From Candidatus Taylorbacteria bacterium RIFCSPLOWO2_01_FULL_45_15b (GTDB taxonomy: Bacteria > Patescibacteriota > Minisyncoccia > Phycocordibacterales > 01-FULL-45-15b), in NCBI GenBank assembly GCA_001822655.1, contig MHRX01000017.1, positions 1,436-10,111 on the forward strand: a stretch of DNA of 8,676 nucleotides, given 5' to 3'. Positions 1 through 5,152 of this stretch are shown here, one piece after another (position 1 is the stretch's first letter; the number at the start of each line of letters is the position of its first letter). The position numbers and the translations under genes are program-made. The notes beneath the pieces are model-generated. The model had not been told where the DNA came from. It ran no database searches and was given only the letters and a program-made list of their open reading frames with translations.

Positions 1-1327
1 GCTGAAGCTTCATGTCGAGAATCGCTTGGGCCTGTTTATCAGAAAACCGAAACTGCTTCATCAAATTCGCGTGCGCTTCGGGCGCGTCTTTCGATTTTTT
101 TATAAGTTTTATGATCTCGTCAATATGATCAAGCGCTTTCTTGAGTCCAAGCAAAATATGCTCGCGCTCCTCGGCCTTGCGAAGATCATATTCCGTCCTG
201 CGACGGACGACAGTCTGGCGATGCTTTACAAATTCCGAAAGCACGCTCTTCAACGACAGCGTCTGCGGCACACCGTCAACAAGCGCCACTGTATTGAAAT
301 GAAATGTCTCTTCGAGCTGTGTGTGCTTGTATAAATAATTTAGAACGCTCTGCGGATAGCTACCGGATTTCAAATCAATTACAACCCGAATGTCGCGAGT
401 TGACTCGTCACGAAGCCCTTTGATACCCTCTATTTTTTTCTCGCGAACCAGCTCCGCAATGGCCATAATGAGATCGGCTTTATTCACACGATACGGAATG
501 GAGGTAATGACGATCTGATAAGTGTCAGACTTCGTTTCAACAATCTCCGCGTCTCCCCTCACGACGACGCCGCCGCGTCCTGACGCATATGCGTGATGAA
601 TATCCTGTTCGCCAAACATAGTCCCGCCGGTTGGGAAATCGGGTCCTTTTACGAATTTCAGAAGGTCTTCCGTGGTAGCGTCGCTGTTTTCAATAAGGTG
701 CACCGTCGCGTCCACGACTTCGCGCAAATTGTGCGGAGGAATATTGGTTGCCATCCCGACGGCAATTCCCAAAGTTCCATTCAATAAAAGATTCGGGACA
801 GCGGCTGGCAAGACGGTAGGTTCTTTTCTGGTGCCGTCATAATTTGCACGCCACTCCACTGTTTCCTTTTCAATATCGCGCAAAAGCTCTGCGGAAAGTT
901 TGGACATTTTTGCTTCCGTGTAACGCATAGCGGCAGGAGGATCACCATCGACATTTCCAAAGTTTCCCTGTCCCAAAACCAGCTGGTAACGCATCGAAAA
1001 ATCCTGAGCCATCTTGACCATGGAGTCATACACTGCCACATCGCCGTGGGGGTGAAAATTACCGAGCACATCTCCGACCACCACAGCGGACTTTCGGAAT
1101 TTTGCGCTCGCCGTCAGTCCCTTTTCATGCATTGCAAAAAGAATTCGGCGGTGCACCGGTTTCAGTCCGTCACGCACATCCGGAAGAGCGCGCGCGGTAA
1201 TCACCGACATCGCGTAATCAAGATACGATTCGCGCATTTCCGTACTGATATTTCGCGCTACAACATTTTGATGTGGCGGCGGCACAGCGGGAACACCCTC
1301 AGAATCAGGTTTCTTTTTGTCAGCCAT
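1..1327 (-). CDS. gyrA: DNA gyrase subunit A, N-terminal half (cut by window edge)
   Basis: GyrA is the DNA-cleaving subunit of the A2B2 gyrase that introduces negative supercoils using ATP hydrolysed by GyrB. The 442 visible residues cover the winged-helix, tower and start of the coiled-coil domains; the C-terminal part lies beyond the left edge. Visible landmarks are the N-terminal RNISTEMRESYLDYAMSVI (25-43), ARALPDVRDGLKPVHRRIL (45-63), the quinolone-pocket helix with HPHGD (92-96), GQGNFGNVDGDPPAAMRYTE (119-138) with the predicted catalytic Tyr136, and GIAVGMATNIPPHN (187-200). Tyr136 is 39 residues after Val97, exactly the spacing between E. coli Tyr122 and Ser83, so Val replaces the quinolone-contact serine; Asp101 (E. 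coli Asp87) is kept. The ATG at 1325-1327 gives the normal N-terminus. No Shine-Dalgarno is visible; an extended -10 box lies 11 nt upstream. The small membrane protein gene ends 76 nt upstream in the same direction. ParC is a less likely alternative. Confidence 0.97.
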   Translation of the reverse strand, partial: MADKKKPDSEGVPAVPPPHQNVVARNISTEMRESYLDYAMSVITARALPDVRDGLKPVHRRILFAMHEKGLTASAKFRKSAVVVGDVLGNFHPHGDVAVYDSMVKMAQDFSMRYQLVLGQGNFGNVDGDPPAAMRYTEAKMSKLSAELLRDIEKETVEWRANYDGTRKEPTVLPAAVPNLLLNGTLGIAVGMATNIPPHNLREVVDATVHLIENSDATTEDLLKFVKGPDFPTGGTMFGEQDIHHAYASGRGGVVVRGDAEIVETKSDTYQIVITSIPYRVNKADLIMAIAELVREKKIEGIKGLRDESTRDIRVVIDLKSGSYPQSVLNYLYKHTQLEETFHFNTVALVDGVPQTLSLKSVLSEFVKHRQTVVRRRTEYDLRKAEEREHILLGLKKALDHIDEIIKLIKKSKDAPEAHANLMKQFRFSDKQAQAILDMKLQ

Positions 1328-1338
1328 ACGTGCTTCTT

Positions 1339-1347
1339 ATTGTAACA
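1339..1347 (-). promoter_or_regulatory. Extended -10 promoter element for gyrA
   Basis: On the minus strand TGTTACAAT reads as a TGn extension plus a TACAAT -10 box. It ends 11 nt before the gyrA ATG, so transcription starting about 7 nt after the box would leave a leader of only about 4 nt. No good -35 box is seen. This suggests gyrA can be transcribed separately from the upstream genes. Confidence 0.45.
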
Positions 1348-1403
1348 AAATATCAGGGTAGCCGCCACCTTCCTTCTCAATGCACGTCAAAAACTATCTC
1401 CTA

Positions 1404-1745
1404 TCAAAATGCTGAATTTTCATCCTCCAAAATGACGGCATCGGATGAAGTCGCCTCGTCCTCTGAACTATAAGAATCGTTAAAATCACCTGATGTGCCG
1501 GCAGATTGCGAGAAACCATCACGTATACTCTGAAATCCATCCTTAACGCTTGCGCGAAGATTTTGGAGAGGAGATTCCCCTTCGACGATAGCGGGCGCCG
1601 AACCGTTAATCCTCGCTATCCGCCCGGGCACGGTAGCCACCCATGCCCCAAGAATTAAAAGAAAAATAGCGACCGAAGAGATTCCGGCAATACGCCGTCT
1701 CGTATGCTCTGGTTTTTTGTGAATATTTTGAATAAACTTATGCAT
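1404..1745 (-). CDS. Small single-pass membrane protein, function unknown
   Basis: This is a 113-residue protein that I cannot assign to a named family. The N-terminus is basic (several His, Lys and an Arg triplet at 16-18), followed by one hydrophobic segment at about 19-40, then a short basic patch and a Ser/Asp/Glu-rich, probably disordered acidic tail from about 80 to the end. The positive-inside rule puts the short basic N-terminus in the cytoplasm and the acidic tail outside, so it resembles a signal-anchor protein; no lipobox or clear cleavage site is visible. The ATG is 4 nt after the stop of the MBL-fold gene, which implies co-transcription and coupled translation. gyrA follows 76 nt downstream. 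The gene ends in TGA followed immediately by TAG. It is real by context and composition, but no function can be inferred beyond membrane location. Confidence 0.75.
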   Translation of the reverse strand: MHKFIQNIHKKPEHTRRRIAGISSVAIFLLILGAWVATVPGRIARINGSAPAIVEGESPLQNLRASVKDGFQSIRDGFSQSAGTSGDFNDSYSSEDEATSSDAVILEDENSAF

Positions 1746-1749
1746 TGTC

Positions 1750-2382
1750 TTAAGCGGGATCTATGACAATTATTTCGGCTTCTTTACCTTCGATGTCTTT
1801 CTTTTTAACGGTCAGTTTTTCGACATGTTGCGCTTTCTCACTTCCTCCTTCCTTGAGAAAACGCTTCAGCGCATCGCCTCCGCCAATCTCGCCATAGTGC
1901 ATTGGAATAACTATTTTCGGCTCCAATTGTAAAACGGTCTTGTATGCAGACGCAGGATCAAGCACCCCCTCTCCCCCAATCGGAACAAACAAGATATCCA
2001 CTGTATCGAGATCCTCGATTATTTTTTTGTCAATTTCTCCGGAAAGCGCGCCGAGAAAACAAATTTCCATCCCATCTAGCGTCAGACGATATATCGTGTT
2101 GATCCTCTTCTTACCGCCGTACATTGATTCGGAAATAAATCCGTTTATAAAAATCCCTTTGACCTCATATTCACCGGGACCGTCCACCAAAAAGCCCTGC
2201 CTGTCCCCGAATCCGAGGGTGTCGCTTCCGTTCATGTCAGAATCATGTAACGTAACAAAAACAACGTCAGCCCCAAATCTTGAAGATTTGAGTTTTGATT
2301 CCTTAGACGGCGGATTAAAAGCGACAACCGTTTCGCCGTGTTGCAGTTTAAAAAATTCCGCTCCTAAATAGGTTGCGATCAT
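1750..2382 (-). CDS. Metallo-beta-lactamase-fold protein with degenerate metal site
   Basis: The 210-residue protein has the layout of the small MBL-fold group related to UPF0173/Lactamase_B_3: an opening strand (MIATYLGAEFFKLQ), AFNPPSK (21-27), VVFVTLHDSDMNG (40-52), GPGEYEV (68-74), MEICFLGALSG (105-115), DILFVPIGGEGVLDP (129-143) and IPMHYG (159-164). In active members the first loop reads HxHxDH and a later one HxGD. Here the corresponding positions are Leu45, Asp47, Asp49, Met50 and Phe109, Ala112, so nearly all metal ligands are gone; only Asp49 and the C-terminal His162 remain. It is probably not a metal hydrolase and may be structural or regulatory. An in-frame GTG at 2424 and ATG at 2394 exist, but a -10 box covers the latter and lies exactly 7 nt before the ATG at 2382, and that start gives the expected fold start. 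It heads the small membrane protein-gyrA run. Confidence 0.85.
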   Translation of the reverse strand: MIATYLGAEFFKLQHGETVVAFNPPSKESKLKSSRFGADVVFVTLHDSDMNGSDTLGFGDRQGFLVDGPGEYEVKGIFINGFISESMYGGKKRINTIYRLTLDGMEICFLGALSGEIDKKIIEDLDTVDILFVPIGGEGVLDPASAYKTVLQLEPKIVIPMHYGEIGGGDALKRFLKEGGSEKAQHVEKLTVKKKDIEGKEAEIIVIDPA

Positions 2383-2389
2383 GACAGAA

Positions 2390-2418
2390 ATCATACCAAA
2401 TTTTAATGGATCACAATA
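2390..2418 (-). promoter_or_regulatory. Extended -10 promoter for the MBL-fold gene, predicted leaderless
   Basis: On the minus strand TGG then TATGAT (2390-2395) forms an extended -10 box. A weak -35 candidate TATTGT (2413-2418) sits 17 nt upstream. Seven bases separate the -10 box from the ATG at 2380-2382, so the predicted first transcribed base is the A of the start codon. The upstream in-frame GTG and ATG would lie within or before the promoter and so would not be transcribed from it. Confidence 0.55.
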
Positions 2419-2601
2419 GTCCACTCGAAACCGGAGGTAATTGCGCTTTCAATAAAAATCCATATACTACGAGAAATACCTGCCAAGCACCTGTCCCCGC
2501 ACAGTTAGTTAGAGATTGAATTTTACTAATCTCATTATTTTTCATCAGAATTGAGAAATGAAGCGGCGAGAGATGCTCGGTTTCAAGGTAATTAACAACC
2601 A

Positions 2602-2650
2602 GGGCGGAATTAACCCGTTTTCGGCTTCGGCTGAATGCAAAATTTCGCCC
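2602..2650 (+). promoter_or_regulatory. Possible structured 5' leader of the S1 gene
   Basis: GGGCGGAATT (2602-2611) can pair with AATTTCGCCC (2641-2650) at nine of ten positions. The enclosed loop holds a small CCG-TTTT-CGG hairpin (2615-2624). The structure ends 64 nt before the S1 ATG. In E. coli, S1 represses translation of its own mRNA through a structured leader; a similar role here is only an inference. Confidence 0.3.
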
Positions 2651-2714
2651 GCATTGATGAAGAAGCGCTTCGAATTAGAAAGCGACAGCATTTCTTTGTC
2701 CCATTACGTTTATT

Positions 2715-4007
2715 ATGAAATTATTTAAACTCCGAAGAGACCCTTCCCCCGTAAAAAAAGAAGAAGTGGCCACAAAAGACGCCCTTCAGACCAGCGACAA
2801 AGATATCTCTCCCGCTACGATTACAGAACAGTTGCCGATTTCCGCTCCCCCGTCTAAGCTCATAAATCCCACACCGACCCCCGCAGTGGTCGAGAAACCA
2901 AAAAAAATAAAGACAAAAAATAAAGAACTCTCCGGTGATGAGGCGCACCCGCTCCACCAGATGTTTCAAGGAAGTCCCGTGCCTCCGTCTCTCGGCGATA
3001 TCGTCGAAGGAAAAGTTATCACGATCGACAAGTCGGGTGTTTACATTGATCTCTCTCCTATAGGAACCGGAATTATTTACGGCCGAGAATATCAAAACGC
3101 AAAAGACGTAATAAAGAAGATGAACCAGGGCGACATTATCGCCGCCAAGGTCGTAGACACGAACCACCCGCAAGGATACTTCGAATTGTCGCTAAAGGAA
3201 GCTCGTCAGGCGCTCATCTGGTCCGAGGCGGAAGATGCGATCAAACAGAAAAAAGTCCTTGAGCTCCCTGTTACCGAGGCGAACAAAGGCGGGCTGATTA
3301 TAGAGTGGCAGGGAATCCAGGGATTTCTGCCTGCTTCGCAACTGAAGACCGAACACTACCCGCGCGTTGAAGACGGCGATAAGGACCGAATACTCGAAGA
3401 ATTAAAAAAACTTATCGGCCAGAAAATTTCGGTATCTATCATTTCTGCATCTCCTAAGGAAGGAAAACTTATTTTCTCTGAAAAAAATCCTGTAGAAAAA
3501 GATAAGGAAAAAATAATCGAAAAATACGTGGTCGGCGGCATACTTGAGGGTGAAGTTACCGGTATTGTCGATTTCGGTATCTTCGTAAAACTTGAGGAGG
3601 GTCTTGAGGGGCTTGTGCACATCTCCGAACTCGATTGGGCGCTTGTCGAAAATCCTAAAACCCTTTTCAAAGTGAAGGACAATGTCCGCGTGAAGGTCAT
3701 TGAGATCAAGGACGGTAAAATTTCACTTTCAGTAAAAGCACTTAAGCCGAATCCGTGGGTTGAAGGAGCAAAAAAATATAAAAAAGATGACGTGGTTTCG
3801 GGCGTGATAATAAAATACAACAAACACGGCGCACTCGCTTCAATAGAAGAAGGAATTGCTGGTCTCGTACACGTATCCGAATTCGGAGGTGATGACAAAC
3901 TCCGTGAAAAATTGGAACTTGGCAAATCGTACCAATTCAAAATAACACTCTTTGATCCCAAAGAGCAAAAAATGGCACTTTCTGTTCCGGACATCCCAAA
4001 ACAATAG
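2715..4007 (+). CDS. rpsA: 30S ribosomal protein S1 (four S1 domains)
   Basis: S1 binds single-stranded mRNA on the 30S subunit and helps initiation, especially on mRNAs with poor or no Shine-Dalgarno. The 430-residue protein has a Pro/Lys/Thr-rich, probably disordered N-terminus (1-90), then four S1 (OB-fold) repeats at about 93-163, 178-256, 273-342 and 356-425. Repeats 1, 3 and 4 open with the typical G-D/I-x-x-x-G-x-V pattern, and repeats 3 and 4 have canonical FGIFVKLEEGLEGLVHISEL-like (287-306) and GLVHVSEF (383-390) cores. Repeat 2 has EWQGIQGFLPASQL (197-210), the form usual for the second domain of bacterial S1. E. coli S1 has six domains; four is common in other phyla. The ATG follows no visible Shine-Dalgarno, and a start further in (for example Met83) is possible but would begin directly at domain 1. 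The gene stands alone and ends facing pth. Confidence 0.92.
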   Translation: MKLFKLRRDPSPVKKEEVATKDALQTSDKDISPATITEQLPISAPPSKLINPTPTPAVVEKPKKIKTKNKELSGDEAHPLHQMFQGSPVPPSLGDIVEGKVITIDKSGVYIDLSPIGTGIIYGREYQNAKDVIKKMNQGDIIAAKVVDTNHPQGYFELSLKEARQALIWSEAEDAIKQKKVLELPVTEANKGGLIIEWQGIQGFLPASQLKTEHYPRVEDGDKDRILEELKKLIGQKISVSIISASPKEGKLIFSEKNPVEKDKEKIIEKYVVGGILEGEVTGIVDFGIFVKLEEGLEGLVHISELDWALVENPKTLFKVKDNVRVKVIEIKDGKISLSVKALKPNPWVEGAKKYKKDDVVSGVIIKYNKHGALASIEEGIAGLVHVSEFGGDDKLREKLELGKSYQFKITLFDPKEQKMALSVPDIPKQ

Positions 4008-4047
4008 TCGGCAAACGCCGTCTTCTTGCAATAAAAGGTATTAAACC

Positions 4048-4123
4048 CCAGGGCACCCGCCCGAACGCCAGCCCGATCAGGATCATTCTGGCGGGTACTG
4101 TTCGGTACGGGCGGGAGCCCTGG
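4048..4123. repeat. Long GC-rich inverted repeat (REP-like), copy 1
   Basis: The arms CCAGGGCACCCGCCCG (4048-4063) and CGGGCGGGAGCCCTGG (4108-4123) are complementary at 15 of 16 positions. An inner stem CGCCAG (4066-4071) / CTGGCG (4088-4093) makes a cruciform-like or RNA-hairpin structure. The core ends, CCCGCCCGAA and TTCGGTACGGGCGGG, recur in copy 2, so this is a repeat family and not only a local palindrome. Confidence 0.8.
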
Positions 4124-4177
4124 ACCCATGTGGATCTCGAAGACTCGCTCACACCGCCCCAGCCTACCCCTGCCGCA

Positions 4178-4200
4178 GGGCGGCCTAGGGAGGGGAGGGG
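4178..4200 (+). other. Possible G-quadruplex-forming G run
   Basis: The plus strand carries four G tracts of 3, 3, 4 and 4 bases with loops of 7, 1 and 1 nt, which fits the usual G3+N1-7 pattern. It lies between the two GC-rich inverted repeats in non-coding DNA downstream of rpsA. Folding is a prediction from pattern only. Confidence 0.4.
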
Positions 4201-4265
4201 CTTTAAACGTTACACGTTCAGTACACCTTTCGCTCCGATGGTCATCGGGCTCAAGGTCTTTCGGT

Positions 4266-4301
4266 GCCCGCCCGAAACGTATCGTTTCGATACGGGCGGG
4301 C
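4266..4301. repeat. GC-rich inverted repeat (REP-like), copy 2
   Basis: GCCCGCC (4266-4272) pairs with GGCGGGC (4295-4301), and an inner CGTATCG (4278-4284) pairs with CGATACG (4288-4294) around a TTT loop, leaving CGAAA as a one-sided bulge. It shares CCCGCCCGAA and TTCG-A-TACGGGCGGG ends with copy 1 but has a much shorter, different interior. Confidence 0.8.
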
Positions 4302-4345
4302 TCCAAGTGTTCGCACCTCAACCTTTTGTTGTCGTCGCTCACTCG

Positions 4346-4372
4346 GAAATGAAAATAGGAATTTTTCATTTC
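4346..4372. repeat. AT-rich perfect hairpin before the terminator
   Basis: GAAATGAAAA (4346-4355) and TTTTCATTTC (4363-4372) form a perfect 10-bp stem with a 7-nt loop. It stands 17 nt before the main terminator. It may add to 3'-end formation or mRNA stability for rpsA; the role is not visible from sequence. Confidence 0.5.
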
Positions 4373-4388
4373 TCTCGTATCGCTAGAC

Positions 4389-4417
4389 AATAAAAAGCCT
4401 GTTTGGGGCTTTTTATT
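4389..4417. terminator. Bidirectional intrinsic terminator between rpsA and pth
   Basis: AATAAAAAGCC (4389-4399) and GGCTTTTTATT (4407-4417) form a perfect 11-bp stem with a 7-nt loop. Each strand ends in a T-rich arm, so it can stop both the rightward rpsA transcript and the leftward pth transcript, which converge here. Confidence 0.85.
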
Positions 4418-4492
4418 TACTAACCTTCGCTAGCATAACCGGCGCAATACTCAAAGACGTCGAGTGTGGCGAGGTTTTGAAAAAAGTCAGCT

Positions 4493-5089
4493 CTAGCGTG
4501 TATTCGCTACGGCAATCGCCTGATCGCGTCCGCGTTCGAGAAATGTCTCCACTACGGAAAATATTTTTTTTGACGCAAGTAAAAGCGCTTTTTCCTCAAG
4601 CGGTTTAAATTTACCGAGAATAAAATCGCCCACGTCCTTCTCGCCCTGCGGTTTTTTGACTCCCCCTTTTGCCGCGGCCTTTGAAATTCCTATTCGAAGT
4701 CGGGAAAAGCCTTCGGTTTTTACGGCACGTTTTACCGATTCGACACCCCTGTGACCCCCGGACCCTCTGTTCCAGCTCATTTTTATCGTACCGATGGGAA
4801 GATCGAGGTCATCATGGATGACAATCAGCGTCTCAGCTTTTTTTGGCGAAGAAATGACCGAGGATACCGCGGCGCCTGATTTATTCATGAACGTGTCGGG
4901 CTTCAGAAAAATAATTTCATTTTTTTTATCCTTGTACACGCTTGCCCATGTTTTTGTTTTGGCATCAAACGACCAATCTGCGGATTTCATTTTTTTTGCG
5001 AGTACATCAACAAGCATCCGGCCGGTATTATGACGAGTTCCTTCGTACTCCTCGCCGGGATTTCCAAGACCTAAGATGATGAGTTTCAT
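4493..5089 (-). CDS. pth: Peptidyl-tRNA hydrolase (Pth family)
   Basis: Pth cleaves the ester bond of peptidyl-tRNAs that drop off ribosomes, recycling tRNA in the cytoplasm. The 198-residue length is normal. Visible motifs: GLGNPG (7-12) with Asn10, GTRHNTG (17-23) with the catalytic His20, FMNKSG (67-72) with Asn69, IHDDLDLPIG (91-100) with Asp93, GGHRGVES (111-118) and GDFILGKF (about 154-161). E. coli numbering matches closely. The residue after His113 is Arg where E. coli has Asn114, a tRNA-contact position; the change leaves the catalytic His/Asp/Asn set intact. The ATG at 5087-5089 starts the fold directly, and a consensus TATAAT sits 7 nt upstream. The gene is monocistronic, bounded upstream by the terminator of the membrane protein gene and downstream by a bidirectional terminator. 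Confidence 0.96.
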   Translation of the reverse strand: MKLIILGLGNPGEEYEGTRHNTGRMLVDVLAKKMKSADWSFDAKTKTWASVYKDKKNEIIFLKPDTFMNKSGAAVSSVISSPKKAETLIVIHDDLDLPIGTIKMSWNRGSGGHRGVESVKRAVKTEGFSRLRIGISKAAAKGGVKKPQGEKDVGDFILGKFKPLEEKALLLASKKIFSVVETFLERGRDQAIAVANTR

Positions 5090-5096
5090 AGGAAAG

Positions 5097-5102
5097 ATTA
5101 TA
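5097..5102 (-). promoter_or_regulatory. Consensus -10 box for pth, predicted leaderless
   Basis: On the minus strand a perfect TATAAT is followed by CTTTCCT (7 nt) and then the pth ATG. Transcription starting at the usual distance would begin on the start codon. The expected -35 position holds only a T-rich stretch that overlaps the preceding terminator's T run, so the promoter would depend mainly on the -10 box. Confidence 0.6.
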
Positions 5103-5120
5103 TAGGAAACAAGGAAATAA

Positions 5121-5146
5121 AAAAGACGATTTCTGAATCGTCTTTT
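5121..5146 (-). terminator. Intrinsic terminator of the membrane protein gene
   Basis: AAAAGACGATT (5121-5131) and AATCGTCTTTT (5136-5146) form a perfect 11-bp stem with a 4-nt loop. On the minus strand it is followed by a T-rich run and starts 6 nt after the TGA of the upstream gene. It separates that gene from pth. Confidence 0.85.
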
Positions 5147-5152
5147 ACCGCC

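Larger units (their letters stand above)
2383..2714. other. Divergent intergenic region between MBL-fold gene and S1 gene
   Basis: About 330 nt lie between the leftward MBL-fold start and the rightward S1 start. The left end carries the leftward promoter. The right part carries an imperfect long-range stem (2602-2611 with 2641-2650) and a small open frame (2558-2728), both reported in findings. I did not find a convincing sigma70-type promoter for the S1 gene, although one must exist. No tRNA or other RNA gene was recognised. Confidence 0.6.
4008..4388. other. Non-coding, repeat-rich region downstream of rpsA
   Basis: About 380 nt without a credible gene separate the S1 stop from the terminator. 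It contains a weak 4-bp hairpin directly after the stop (4009-4020), two related GC-rich inverted repeats (4048-4123, 4266-4301), a run of four G tracts (4178-4200) and an AT-rich hairpin (4346-4372). Open frames crossing it in several phases give low-complexity Pro/Arg/Gly-rich proteins with no domain, which is typical of GC-rich repeats being read through. Confidence 0.7.

Noticed and set aside
26..1473. Several 60-100 codon frames antisense or out of phase to gyrA
   Set aside because: GyrA is unambiguous over this stretch and the other frames show no family features.
1940..2371. 143-codon plus-strand frame
   Set aside because: It is antisense to the MBL-fold gene, whose protein has clear family landmarks. 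The translation is Ser/Pro/Ile-rich with no recognisable features.
2697..2716. CATTAC at 2702-2707 as a leaderless-type -10 box for rpsA
   Set aside because: It is 7 nt before the ATG but matches the -10 consensus at only three positions, with no TGn extension or -35 box.
4048..4301. CRISPR array
   Set aside because: There are only two inverted repeats with unequal interiors, no regular spacers and no cas genes.
3356..4390. 344-codon open frame on the minus strand across the end of rpsA
   Set aside because: It is antisense to a clear S1 gene, is Ser/Pro/Phe-rich from reading the complement of Lys/Glu-rich codons, and runs through the GC-rich repeats. No domain is visible.
4128..4393. Plus-strand open frames of 74 and 87 codons over the repeat region
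   Set aside because: Their translations are Pro/Arg/Gly-rich read-through of the inverted repeats and G run, with no domain, promoter or ribosome binding site.
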